NCBI RefSeq assembly: GCF_019175385.1 | Contig: NC_083345.1 | Span: 125,057,657 to 125,121,656, forward strand | DNA length: 64,000 nt | Direction: 5' to 3' | From: Lycium barbarum | Taxonomy: Eukaryota > Streptophyta > Magnoliopsida > Solanales > Solanaceae | Part shown: piece by piece, positions 12,666-23,558 of the stretch | Layout of the letters: each line of letters opens with the position of its first letter | How positions within the stretch are numbered: position 1 is the stretch's first letter | Translations under genes and position numbers: made by a program | The notes under the pieces: model-generated | What the model was told of the DNA's origin: nothing | Database searches by the model: none | Seen by the model: only the letters and a program-made list of their open reading frames with translations

Positions 12666-13538
12666 TTGAAGGTGTATGCTCTGTATACACTTTGTCTTTA
12701 GTATCTGCTTCACAATTATATAACTCTTGAGAATATTAAATTGGATTGTGTTTGAGCTGGTTTGATTTGCATCCTTGCATTATTGGTGATTGGTGAAGAG
12801 AATGAGAATTATTGATTTCTCATTGATAATTTAAGTCCTGCAATCTGTCTTTAGTGTTGACATTCAATTAGTTGGAAGAGGACCTGCTTTTTATTTTGAG
12901 AACAGTGATGTTCGGGTCAGTTTGCACGCACTTTGACTTACCTTTCATCAGCATAAGTATCGGGCAGCTCTGTCCATGTCTGAGATAGCTTGCGCACACC
13001 TCGACTAATTCCATGGGGTTTTTATTACCTTCCACCAGCACATGTACCGAATAACTCTGTCCACCAAAACTTAGACAAATGAGAAAAAAATACTTAATAT
13101 TATTGACCTCCGCTGGAATTTGAACCAGAGACAGATGCTTTGTTGTCCTTAGCCATCTATTTTCTTTCTCTTGGAAATTTGACTTTTGACTATCAGTAAA
13201 TCTCAACAAAAAAACATACACTGGTTTTCATTTCTTCTATTAGGCTGATTGCTGAGGCATCTTTTCAGCAATAACCAAAAACAGAAAGTGTAAATGACAG
13301 CCTTGCTGCCAATCAATGTATATTGAGTAGGTGAAATAATGTTTTTTTTTTTGGATCTTAGTTTTGTCTTACGTTTGTCATCTTGTTCTATAGCCATAAA
13401 CTGGCATCAAGTTAACCAATGCTTTCATTTTTTGGGATGTCTAGAAATCCCCGAGGACTAATGGCGCATGATTCGAAATTCGTTGGACAATTGGCCCGTC
13501 CTTTTACCACTCTCCACTTAAATACCAAGTTTTTGCAT
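12666..13538. repeat. Segmental duplication block A, copy 1
   Basis: Nearly identical, with small indels, to 18527-19389 (copy 2). Homology begins at TTTGAAGGTGTATGCTCTG and ends in copy 2 at CACTTAAATACC, where an Ogre-like LTR fragment begins. The block carries two SINEs on the minus strand. Open frames found in both copies (for example 12868-13221, minus) fall across the SINE and are not genes. Confidence 0.93.
12885..13195 (-). mobile_element. tRNA-derived SINE (TS/SolS-like)
   Basis: The minus strand has a Pol III B box (GGTTCAAATTCC, complement of about 13117-13128) followed by the body GGTGGACAGAGTTATTCGG...GGTGTGCGCAAGC and an A-rich 3' end near 12885. That arrangement is typical of Solanaceae TS/SolS SINEs. 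The A box is degenerate. The same SINE is in duplication copy 2 (about 18735-19070). Confidence 0.65.
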
Positions 13539-13605
13539 GCGGTAGAACTCGAACCAATGACGAGTGCTTTTTTTACATTTCCTTCTCGTCCTCCTCCTAC
13601 TGCTG
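13425..13605 (-). mobile_element. tRNA-derived SINE, second family
   Basis: On the minus strand: a B-box-like GGTTCGAGTTCTACCGC (complement of about 13540-13556), then TTGGTATTTAAGTGGAGA and, near the 3' end, CCTCGGGGATTTCTAGACAT. In copy 2 this SINE is cut at CACTTAAATACC by an LTR fragment (19286-19389). Confidence 0.6.
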
Positions 13606-13912
13606 CTTCTTTTCTTGCTTTAATAAATCGAACTTGAAACACTTTTTGTAAGCAGGAGGAAAAACTTATTAGGTGTGCGAACAAAGTATCACATTAGTAA
13701 TTGAAAATATTAGCAAGTTATATATAAAGTGAAGGGATAGTCTTTACGGTGTGCGGATTTTTGAGGAAAATCGTGTGGGCTTGATCCAAAACGGTCAATA
13801 TCACACTATGTTAGGAGTATATTTGGGCTGATTTAGCCAACAAAAATACAAACACAGAAAAAATACACGGTAACAGAGTCGAAGTAGGAATTGATGAATT
13901 GAGATTGTCAAC

Positions 13913-14048
13913 TAGGGGTGACACAATTAGCTCATGAAAATATGACCCGTCCAACTCGCCCAAGTTTGGATGGGTTAATGACCCTTTATTTACTCATCAC
14001 ATTTTGACACGCCCTAATTCAACCCGACTCGCCCATTTGACAGTCCTA
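13913..14048. mobile_element. 136-bp hAT-type MITE
   Basis: Ends are TAGGGGTGAC... and ...CAGTCCTA, imperfect inverted repeats. The flanks are TTGTCAAC (13905-13912) and GTGTCAAC (14049-14056), an 8-bp target duplication with one mismatch, as expected for hAT elements. Internally it is rich in GACCCGTCC/GGGCGAGT-like segments. Confidence 0.65.
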
Positions 14049-14069
14049 GTGTCAACCTCAACCATATAA

Positions 14070-14685
14070 TCACTTGGAGTTGGTCAAATTCAAGCTAAAT
14101 TCCCACAGTTTCTTTGCCAACTCTGAATCCTTAGCAAGAGAAGTTGTTGTGGTTGTAGCCATGTTGTTGTCTGAAAAATACTCACCATTTACCCCCCTTC
14201 ACCTGTGGATGCAAAGCCACATAGCGTGTAGTTGCTGCTCCCTATAATCAGGATGAATCAATGTAAGTTAAAAAAAAAAAAATAATAACAACAACAACAA
14301 CATTAAACAAGATGTGGTAATACATGGTCATATTTTTTCCTCATTGAAAAATATAAGTAGCACCTGTGCAATATTCTTGAGAACATATCTTCCAATCCAG
14401 TTAACTATTCCTGCAAAGATGGTAAAACAGAAAAAAGAAAAAAGGGTCAATTTCAAGATTAGACAGTTTTTTATACAGACCAGATACTTCCAACTACTCC
14501 ACTTCCTACCATTTCAACAAAAATATAGTTCAGTACAGCGAAGGCGATAATATCCTATTATTGAATTGTCTGACCATCTCGTCAGAAGCATAAGATTTAC
14601 CATGAAGGATACTGTGATAACGCATGATGTTGGTTGCGATTAGCCTTGGATGAACAGAATTAGCAGTTACATCCACCCCTTCTTC
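14070..14685 (-). pseudogene. TIC32-like short-chain dehydrogenase, 3' exons with a frameshift
   Basis: Three consecutive exons with correct splice sites read on the minus strand: 14685-14601 (EEGVDVTANSVHPRL...), 14410-14364 (GIVNWIGRYVLKNIAQ) and 14241-14070 ([16 protein letters not shown], then EYFSDNN... to [16 protein letters not shown] and a stop). Order and sequence match the C-terminal third of TIC32/retinol-dehydrogenase-like SDRs, which bind NADP(H); TIC32 itself is a regulator at the chloroplast inner-membrane translocon. A run of six G (complement of about 14196-14201) adds one base after VKG and moves the reading frame, which opens a premature stop. The Rossmann-fold and YxxxK exons were not found between 14700 and 15100; a weak echo lies near 14715-14760. 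The usual HPG motif reads HPR. The splice phases join cleanly, so it decayed from a spliced gene, not a retrocopy. A homopolymer sequencing error could explain the frameshift, but not the missing 5' exons. Confidence 0.8.
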
Positions 14686-14699
14686 CTATTTATGAAGAG

Positions 14700-15104
14700 A
14701 CAAATAGGATTACTTCTCATGCTTTGCTAGCAAGATATTGGCATTGAATAGAGTCTATATTGAAGAAAGAATCGAATATCCAATGTGGTTTTATATAAGT
14801 AATGATATTGTTTATCTGGAAAATTTGCACTTATATCATAGTCAGTCAATGAAACTGAATGAGCTACAATTATAACTACGCCTCAATTTCAAGCAAATTA
14901 TGGTCGGCTATATGGATCATTTTGCTGACAGTATTGCTCCATTAAAACTTATCACAGACAAATATTATACAAAATTAAAAGTAGAAATAGCAAGTACTCC
15001 AAGTTCACTATACTTTCTACTGGCAAATAAACCTTTGACATGACTAAAAGACTCCAAAAAGACATAGGTCCTAAAGTAAATGTACTAACATGACTAAACA
15101 CACT
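14700..15104. other. Intergenic, nothing recognised
   Basis: AT-rich sequence between the dehydrogenase remnant and the duplicated sulfotransferase block. Apart from a possible eroded dehydrogenase exon at about 14715-14760, I see no feature. Confidence 0.4.
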
Positions 15105-15594
15105 TCCATATATTACATCTACTTTTGTGGGTAGGGAGATTGTTTCCGATAGATCTTCGGCTCAAAAGGAACGTAATCGACGTAGGATTGCAAGAAAAAT
15201 AATACAGCAAAACATCAAGATGCAAAACAAATTAATCAACAGAATGTTATAATACGCACTAAAGAATGAGGAACTACACGATTTAAATAATACGTACTAC
15301 TGAATAGAAGGAGAAGAGTAGATGAGGAGGCTAGCCTCCTTCCTCTCCCACACAACGTGCAAGGTAGTGAAATTAAACAGTGCAATTATACCAATTCGGT
15401 CCACATGAATAAAGTAATGGACCACTATGTTGCTAATAATTGTTAAAAGAATAGATTAGAAAATATATCAACTTGAATGGTTCTTAAAGTTTTCAATTGG
15501 CAGCTGGTTACCCATACTATCTTCTATTCTATATTAGTGTAGAATAAGTTGTCTCCTATACTATCCTACTCTTCAATTTCTCACTGTCCAGAAA

Positions 15595-16747
15595 ATGAAG
15601 GCATCCAAAGTTAGTCGCTTATCTGAAAAATATGAATCTAAGGAAATTAGGAGCATGAAATACAAAGACATAATATCAACCCTACCCAAACGAGAGCCTC
15701 CCCATCCTTTATATGAATACTACCAATACCAAGGTTTTTGGTGCCCTTTACCAGTCTTAGAAGCAACTTTATCTATGCAACACAACTTCAAGGCTCAACC
15801 CTATGATATTTATCTTTGCACTTCTCCAAAAACAGGTACTGTAAAAACATCTTTCATTGAGAATAATAATTAGATTTGTTGACGCCTGTCGTTTTCTTCC
15901 CCTTACGGTTTTCACGTTAAAATTGTGTATTCTTCTATTTCATTATCATTGCTTTAATTCTCGTTGTCTTATGACAGGTACAACTTGGCTTAAATCCTTA
16001 GCCTTTTCTATTATGACCAGAGATCAATACTCATCCAAAAATAACCCTTTACTCACCAAGTTATCCCATGATTGTCTACCCTTTTTGGAACTCGATTATA
16101 TCAACAATCCCAAGTTTTTAGATACAGAGTTGCCCTTGTTGTCCACACATCTTCCTTACACTCTCATACCAAAATCTGTATTAGAGTCTGATTGCAAGAT
16201 CATTTACATATGTAGGGAACCTAAAGATCGATTTGTTTCGATGTGGCATTTTTCACAAAACTTCATTAGTAATAATAGTGACCAAACCCTCAGGCCTGCT
16301 GTTACACTTGAGCAGGAATTCGAGTGGTTTTGCCAAGGCAAATCTGGCTTTGGACCTTATTGGGATCACGTATTGGGATACTGGAAAGCGAGTATTGATA
16401 GACCCCATAGAGTTTTCTTCTTCAAGTACGAAGACTTAAAGAAGGACACGTTGTACTATGTGAAGAAATTGGCAGAGTTCATGGAGAAACCTTTCTCTAT
16501 GGAGGAAGAAGCGCGAGGTGTGCCTGAAGAAATAGTGGATCGCTGTCGTTTCAAAAGTTTGAGCAATTTAGAGGTGAATAAGAGTGGGAGACGTTACGGA
16601 TTCATGCCAGGAATCAGTAACAGTGCATTCTTTCGAAAAGGAGAAATTGGCGATTGGAATAATCTTTTGACTGAGGATATGGCAAACGCGATTGACCAAA
16701 TAACGCATGAGAAATTTCAGTCTTTGGGTCTGACATTCTCCGATTAA
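15595..16747 (+). CDS. Cytosolic sulfotransferase (SOT family), two exons
   Basis: Transfers sulfate from PAPS to a hydroxyl group of a small molecule in the cytosol; in plants the acceptors include flavonols, brassinosteroids, desulfo-glucosinolates and hydroxyjasmonate. The acceptor cannot be read from sequence. Exons 15595-15835 and 15978-16747 join in frame to 336 residues, the normal family length. Visible motifs: the 5'-phosphosulfate loop PKTGTTW (78-84), the catalytic-type His in THLPYT (His138), the 3'-phosphate-binding Arg and Ser in CREPKDRFVS (Arg160, Ser168), FFKYEDLKKD, and the PAPS-binding RKGEIGDW (300-307). The start Met precedes a family-like N-terminus, with PLPVLEATL in exon 1. 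Most plant SOT genes lack introns; this one has a 142-bp intron inside the PAPS loop. A broken paralogue lies 10.8 kb downstream. No disabling change was seen. A TATA-like TCTATATTAG lies about 60 bp upstream of the start. Confidence 0.92.
15836..15977 (+). other. Intron within the PAPS-binding loop of the sulfotransferase
   Basis: GT (15836-15837) to AG (15976-15977); splicing restores SPKT-G-TTWLKSL with the split in the glycine codon. The 8-mer ACAGGTAC occurs at both boundaries (15832-15839 and 15974-15981). The paralogue keeps the intron, but its acceptor AG is mutated to AA (26770-26771), so the intron predates the duplication. Confidence 0.9.
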
Positions 16748-17440
16748 TACTAAATGTGAAGGAAGGAATACATTTTAGAAAAAAGCTTGTATGTTTGATT
16801 TGGAATAATTATTATGAGAGAAAAATTTAAACTAAGATATGTCAAATCTTTGTTTAAAATTGGGAGCTATATTTTAGTTCTTCTGTCACAACAGAGTTTA
16901 AAGCTGGAAGCTATATTTTAGTTCTTGTGTCACAACAACATATATGATTATCTATCCATCTTTGGACATCTTAAAATGTTTAATTTCAAGCTAATTAATT
17001 AATGACACTGTTGTATACAACCTTCAAAACTTTTTACAAATTTCAAGAACTTTCTTTTCTAACTTTCTCCATAATTTGAGAAAGTACTTTGGGAGTTAAT
17101 AGGTTCCCTTATTTCCTAGAAATGTTCTTGTGGTTGAAGTATACATAACGCGTCCTTGTTGTATTGTTAGATGAACATTGTAAAATCAAATAGATTTTCA
17201 AAACTTGGTACAGAATTGAAATATGTGAAAAGTGCAAACATCATGATTGAAAAAAGATAAGTTTACTGCATATTAACTTCTTGGTGTTATCTGAGAAGAA
17301 GTCACGTTTTGCAAGATATCCAAAAATTTACATAATATCGATTTACGTATTATTTACATATTAATAAACTCTGAATCATCAACTTGAAGATCAACCAAGG
17401 TATGTATTAGCCTTGTTTATTGAGGCCTTCGACAAGAAGA

Positions 17441-18526
17441 TTGACACCTGTAACATGACGTAGATAAGTTTTTGTAAAAATATAGCAAGAAATAAATACA
17501 GAAAATAAAAAATTCAAATGCCAATCTTCAGAGTACTGGACCAACCAAAACAATTTTCAAATTAAAGATGTAAGAAAGACATAATTTGATGTCATTTGCT
17601 TATTTAAATTCATGTCAATTCAAGAATGTGACACGTGCTTACGTTCCAACATAGCCTAAATTGTGATTTATCATAAATTACCTAATTTTACTGGTTGTCA
17701 GCTCACCATAATTTTCCTCCTTTTCTCAGTCTTGAATCAGTAATATAAACAAGTTTACACAATGAATTTAAATGTTAAATAGAATATTAAAGAAATGTTG
17801 CTTTTAAAAAAGCATTTTCTGTCTTTTAATAGTTTAATCCCTATATTGTTAATATACGTCTTCTTATTTCTCATGTTAACTCACGCAAATTAAAATAATA
17901 TACTCCCTCCGTTTCAATTTATGAGAACTCATTTGATAGGGCACGACTTTTAAGAAAGAGTGAAGACTTTTGAAACTTGTGGTTCAAAATAAGTCTTGAA
18001 TATTTATGTGGTTGTAAATCATTTTATAAAGTGAATTTGTTTCCAAATTAAAAAAGAGGTCATTCATTTTGACACGGACTAAAAATGAAATAGATTCACA
18101 TAAATTGAAATAAACAGAGTATAAGTTTTTAGATAACTTAATACAAGTATTATGTAGTACTATTAATCAGACATTACGTTCGGTATGCAGCTAACTAAAT
18201 AATATTGTAGTATTATTTTACGAGGGATTTTATATTGAGATCAATTGCTCCATAAAAATCACTTTTTTTAAGCCCATCCAAACGGGCTCTAAAACTAGGT
18301 GGCGGTGAGGTCCCCACACAAGTATAGATGTGGCGGTGGTCCCAGGAATATTAGTTGTTTCAACTATTAATTAAAATCTAATTAATCAGTTGTCAAATTA
18401 GGTGTACGTACCAAAAGAATCAAGAACAATCATTATATACTAACAAGATATTGTCTTGATACTTAAAAAAAAATAAAAAAAAAAAATATTGATTTCGTTC
18501 CACCAAATATAGAAGGGTAGAAAGTG
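17441..18526. other. Intergenic with one Stowaway MITE
   Basis: Apart from the MITE at 17903-18119 this is AT-rich sequence with A/T runs (about 18465-18487) and no recognisable gene. Around 18265-18300 a short GCCCATCCAAACGGGCT motif looks like the eroded end of a MITE. Confidence 0.5.
17903..18119. mobile_element. Stowaway-like MITE
   Basis: Starts CTCCCTCCGTTTCAATTTATG and ends with its imperfect complement CATAAATTGAAATAAACAGAG, flanked by TA dinucleotides (17901-17902, 18120-18121). These are the hallmarks of Tc1/mariner-derived Stowaway elements. Confidence 0.85.
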
Positions 18527-19389
18527 TTTGAAGGTGTATGCTCTGTATACACTTTGTCTTTAGTATCTGCTTCACAATTATATAACTTTTGAGAATATTA
18601 AATTGGATTGTGTATGAGCTGGTTTGATTTGCATCCTTGCATTATTGGTGATTGGTGAAGAGAATGAGAATTATTGATTTCTCATTGATAATTTAAGTCC
18701 TGCAATCTGTCTTCAGTGTTGACATCCAATTAGTTGGAAAAGGACCTGCTTTTTTATTTTGAGAATAGTGATGTTCGGGTCAGTTTGCACGCATTTCGAC
18801 TTACCTTTTATCAACATAAGTATTGGGCAGCTCTGTCCAAGTCCGAGATAGCTTGCGCACACCTCGACTAATTCCAAGGGGTTTTTATTACCTTCCACCA
18901 GCACATGTACCGAATAACCCTGTCCACCAAAACTTAGACAAATAAGAAAAAAATACTTAATATTATTGACCTCCGCTGGAATTTGAACTAGAGACAAATG
19001 CTTTGTTGTCCTTAGCCATCTATTTTCTTTCTCTTGGAAATTTGACTTTTGACTATCAGTAAATCTCAACAAAAAACATACACAGGTTTTCATTTCTTCT
19101 ATTAGGCTGATTGCTGATGCATCTTTTCAGCAATAACCAAAAACAGAAAGTGTTAAATGACAGTGTTGCTGCCAATCAATGTATATTGAGTAGGTGAAAT
19201 AATGTTGTTTTGTTTGGATCTTAGTTTTGTCTTATGTTTGTCATCTTGTTCTATAGCCATAATCTGGCAACAAGTTAACCAATGCTTTCATTTTCTGGGA
19301 TGTCTAGAAATCCCCGAGGACTAATGGCGCATGATTCGAAATTCGTTGGACAATTGGCCCGTCCTTTTACCACTCTCCACTTAAATACC
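18527..19389. repeat. Segmental duplication block A, copy 2
   Basis: Copy of 12666-13538 with scattered substitutions and small indels. It contains the TS/SolS-like SINE (about 18735-19070) and the first part of the second SINE (19286-19389), which is cut off exactly where an Ogre-like LTR start (TGTTAACACCC) appears. Confidence 0.93.
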
Positions 19390-19493
19390 TGTTAACACCC
19401 AATTTTGACCCTCCTTTCTTCTGATTTATTTCTTCGAGCTTCTAAATTATTAATAAATCAAATACTTTATCGTCACTACTATTTTTACAATCA
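19390..19493 (+). mobile_element. 104-bp Ogre/Tat-like LTR start, joined to a copia primer-binding site
   Basis: Begins TGTTAACACCCAATTTTGAC and ends ...TTTTTACAATCA. It resembles the first ~100 bp of the minus-strand Ogre/Tat-like LTR (complement of about 9945-10049), including the CGCTTCTAA-like segment. Four bases later comes the copia primer-binding site. The 3' LTR of that copia element is unrelated to it, so this is not a normal 5' LTR. Confidence 0.65.
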
Positions 19494-19497
19494 TGGC

Positions 19498-19509
19498 TGG
19501 TATCAGAGC
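19498..19509 (+). other. copia primer-binding site (initiator tRNA-Met type)
   Basis: TGGTATCAGAGC, the standard primer site of plant Ty1/copia elements. It orients the element on the plus strand. Confidence 0.85.
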
Positions 19510-20209
19510 GGAGTATCCTGCTCGGCCGGAGTTAGATCAGAAAACTCACCGAGAATCACCGGAGATCGCCGGAGTTGGGTCAGTGTACAAGTTTTGAATT
19601 TGAAAGTTAGCAGCTTCCACGAGATTAGGGAGGACTGCCTCTCCCGATACGAAACCACAAAATCCACTGGTCGGAGGAGTAGCGCGTGTGTCTCACACGC
19701 CGACGAAGCTGCCAGAGACAACTCAGTCCGAGACACGTGTGGGAGCACGTGCGTGGACCAATTTTGGTCCGATTTTCTGTTTCGACTTCACCTTGATGTT
19801 TCGGTCGAATTGTGGCGGTGCTGTGATTATAGGACCATGCTTTGGAGTAGAAAAGTCTCAAAACAGATCCATGAACACCATTTTGGTCAGGTTTGAGATT
19901 TTTCTTTTTATGTTGCTGATTATTCTTTTGATTTCGGGAATTGGTTAGAGGTTGCCCACGAGTGCAACACTAATTTGGATTGTTTCTCATCAAGTTGTGA
20001 TTTAATATCGTCTTTGGGAGGCTCTCTGAGATTTTGAAAATTGTTTCTTCAAAGTCTAACTGTGAGTTTGATTATTCTCAAGCTCTTTGGTTGAATTACT
20101 GATCATTGTTGTCTATTTCAAGTAGTCTGATTTTGGCATATAGTTTGTTTGGCATTTTTGTTGGTTTCTTCGTCACTTTATTCTGATATAGTGAGTTATT
20201 AGTTGGAAA

Positions 20210-21775
20210 ATGAGTATAAACGATAAGGAAGGAGGAAACAAAACAAATATTATTTCGGCGGATGAGTTTGCAAAATTTATTCAGTATCAGAAATCACTTA
20301 AAGCGTCCACTTCGGTTAGTACATTTTCTGAGTCGGGTAAAATGTGTTTTATCTCCTCTTCAAACAAATGGGTAATTGATTCAGGTGCCACAGATCACAT
20401 GACATGTAATCCTAATATCTTTTCCAACTTTCGATCATATAAAGTACCCTCTTATGTGACCGTAGCTGATGGGTCAACCTGTAGTATTGTTGGATCGGGA
20501 CTATTAAACCAAACTCTCGTATTACCTTGTCATCTGCATTAAGTCTACCGAAGTTGGCCTTTAATTTGATTATGTGAGTAAACTAACTAGAGATCTCCAC
20601 TGTTATGCATCATTATTTCTCGATTATTGCGTGTTTCGTGATCTTGAGACGAATGAGATTATTAGTAAAGGACATGTATCTGATGGTTTATATATCCTTG
20701 ATGAATGGGAGTCTCGGTCTGTTGCCTGCTCCGGTGTCGTGTCTCCTTTTGAAGCACATTATCGATTAGGACTTACCTCTCTACCTCTATTGAAAAAGCT
20801 CTGTCCTCAATTTCAGAATATTTCTTCATTAGAATGTAAGTCATGTCGATTTACAAAACACCATCGTAGCTCAGTAGGTCCACGAGTTAATAAGCGGGCT
20901 GAGTCAGCTTTTGAGTTAGTTCATTATGATGTTTGGGGACCATGTCCTATTGTTTCTAAAACTGGGCATAAGTATTTTGTACTTTTCTGGATGATTTCTC
21001 TCGAATGACTTAGATTTATTTTATGAAGAGTCGTTCTGAAGTGTTTACTCACTTTTCAGTTTTTTGTGCTGAAATTAGAACTCAATTTAATACTTCAGTA
21101 CGTATTCTAAGGAGTGATAACGCTAAAGAATATATGTCATAATTATTTGGGTCTTACATGAGACAACACAGTATTCTTCATCAATCTTCATGTGTTGATA
21201 CACCCTCTCAAAATGGAGTTGCTGAGAGGAAGAATAGAAATCTACTTGAGACAGCTCGGGCACTTTTGTTCCAAATGAAGGTTCCAAAACAGTTTTGGGC
21301 AGATGCAGTCTCTACAACTTGTTTTCTGATTAATCGCACGTCATCTTCTGTGCTTGTCGGTAATGTGCCTTATAGTGTTCTTTTTCCAAATAAGTCACTA
21401 TTTTCGGTGGAACCTAGGGTGTTTGGAAGCACATGTTATGTTCGAAATGTTCGACCATCTATTACAAAGTTGGATCCCAAGGCATTGAAGTGTGTTTTTC
21501 TGGGGTATTCTCGCCTTCAGAAGGGCTATCGATGTTATTCTACTGAACTTGGCAAATATCTGGTGTCAACTGATGTGGTATTTTCAGAGACTATACCATT
21601 CTTCTATACACCTCCCATTTCTACGAGTCAGGGGGAGGAAGATAAGTGGTTAGTCTGTCAGGCTACTCGTGCTTTGATAGAACAATCAGATAATATTGTT
21701 CCTCTATCTCCTAGTTCTTCTAATGAGCATCAATCAACTATTGTACCTTCACCACCCGCTCCATCTACGCAGTAA
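20210..21775 (+). pseudogene. copia protease, pre-integrase and integrase, broken
   Basis: Reads residual gag C-terminus, then the protease motif DSGATDHMT and ADGSTCSIVGSG. A one-base loss follows near 20503, compared with the sister copy, which has an extra G. The frame resumes at the pre-integrase DGLYILDEW, the CRFTKHHR zinc-finger area and the integrase start VHYDVWGPCP, and breaks again near 21000. The integrase core is restored from about 21158, with PSQNGVAERKNR and the C-terminal PKALKCVFLGYS. The stop at 21141 and the frame breaks rule out a working polyprotein. Confidence 0.9.
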
Positions 21776-21843
21776 GACCATCAATTATTCAGGTTTACTC
21801 GAGCAGGAAAGAGGCCAATCATACATGTCACGCACCAGTTCCA

Positions 21844-23551
21844 TTGTCATCAGATCCTCCTTCACCTGATCCTCCAGAAAATCTTGACCTCCCTATTGCT
21901 CTTCGCAAAGGTACACGTACTTGCAAGTCTACATATTCCATTGCTAATTTTGTTTCCTATGACCGTCTATCCTCTACATCTAGATCTTTGATTGCGTCTC
22001 TAGACTCCATCTATGTACCCAAAACAGTGAAGGAGGCTCTGAATCATCCTAGAAGGTCTGATGCAATGCTTGATGAAATATATGCCTTAAAGGAAAACCA
22101 TACGTGGGATTTGGTGGATTTGCTCAAGGGAAAGAAACCAGTGGGATGTAAATGGGTCTACACAGTTAAAGTTAATCAAGATGGTTCAATAGCAAGACTT
22201 AAGGCTAGACTTGTGGCTAAAGGGTATGCTCAGACTTATGGGGTAGATTATTCAGACACCTTTTCCTCGGTTGCCAAACTCACCTCTGTTCGCTTGTTCA
22301 TTTCTCTAGCAGCTTTCGAGAATTGGCCTTTACATCAGTTAGATATCAAGAATGCGTTCCTTCATGGTGATATTTGGGAGGAAGTATATATGGAGTAACC
22401 ACATGGTTTTGTTGCTCAGGGGGAGTATAGGAAAGTCGGTCATTTGAAGAAGTCATTGTATGGCTTGAAGCAAAGTACACAGGCTTGGTTTGGCAAGTTC
22501 AGTGAGGAAGTTCAGGATTTTGGGCTGAAAATGAGCAAATGCGATCACTCATCCTTCTATCGGCTCAGCAGCTGGCAGTATCCTCCTTGTTGTATATGTT
22601 GATGACATTGTCATTACAGGAAGTGATTTTGCGGGGATCTCTTCCCTCAAGTATTTTCTACATACTAGGTTTCATACGAAGGACTTGGGCTAGTTGAAAT
22701 ACTTTTTGGGAGTAGAAGTAAATAGGGGCAAGAAGGGTATTTTTCTGTCCCAGAGAAAGTATATACTTGACTTGCTTGCAGACATCGAAAAGTTGGCAGC
22801 TAAACCTTGTAGTACTCCAATGGCTCCCAGTGTGCATCTTATGAAAGACGATGGCGATCCTTTTGATGATCCAGAGAGGTATAGAAGGTTAGTTGGGAAG
22901 TTAAACTACCTTACTGTGACTCATCTAGATATTTCTTTTGCGCTAGGTGTTGTTAGCCAGTTTATGTACGCACCTACAGTCAAACATTGGGAAGCTTTGG
23001 AACAGATTATATATTACTTGAAAGGAGCTCCCGGACTTGGCATACTGTATCGCAATCACGGCTATTCTCGTGTGGAATGTTTTGCAGATGCTGACTATGC
23101 TGGATCCAAAATTGATCGAAGATCTACTACAAGCTATTGTGTCTTTGTTGGTGGGAATCTAGTATCATGGAGGAGTAAGAAGCAAAGTGTTGTATCTCGA
23201 TCTAGTGCAGAAATCGAGTACAGAGCTATGTCGCAGTCTACATGTGAGATTATGTGGATACGTCATCTTTTAACTGAAATTGGTGTGAAACATCCTACTC
23301 CATCAAAACCCTGGTGTGATAATTAAGTTGCGCTCCATATTGCTTCAAACCCGGTGTATCATGAAAGAACCAAACATATTGAAGTTGATTGTCATTTTAT
23401 TCGTGAGAAGATTCAGGAGAATTTGATTTCCACTAGCTACTTGAAGACTGGAGAGCAACTAGCGGATTTGTTCACGAAAGCATTAAATGGCATCCCAGTT
23501 GATTACCTTTGTAGCAAGCTGAGCATGAGCAATGTATATGCTCCAACTTGA
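21844..23551 (+). pseudogene. copia reverse transcriptase and RNase H, broken
   Basis: The reverse transcriptase begins around the VKEALNHP block, then [19 protein letters not shown] and [11 protein letters not shown]. An in-frame stop interrupts at 22396 (after VYME) and a frameshift follows before the YVDD-type catalytic site (about 22585-22620). Another stop lies at about 22692 just before KYFLGVEV. RNase H follows (FADADYAGSKIDRRSTTSY, SRSSAEIEYRAM) with a stop at about 23325 and the terminal [14 protein letters not shown]. Domain order is the copia one (integrase before reverse transcriptase). Confidence 0.9.
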
Positions 23552-23558
23552 GGGGGAG

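Larger units (their letters stand above)
15105..17440. repeat. Segmental duplication block B, copy 1 (carries the intact sulfotransferase)
   Basis: Aligns by eye with 25945-29722. The left part (15105-15180) is the 3' part of a SINE (TTTCCGATAGATCTTCGGCTC); then come the promoter, both exons, the intron and the 3' flank to about 17440. Copy 2 carries several insertions that copy 1 lacks, so copy 1 gives their empty sites (about 17088-17090, 17107, 17211 and 17365). Confidence 0.9.

Noticed and set aside
12868..13221. 117-codon minus-strand frame also present in the duplicate (18713-19093)
   Set aside because: Its conservation comes from the recent duplication. It reads across a SINE with a B box and poly(A)-like end, so it is not a gene.
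19405..19948. Overlapping open frames on both strands (up to 163 codons)
   Set aside because: They occupy the GC-richer leader of the copia element; no gag motif such as a CCHC knuckle is present.
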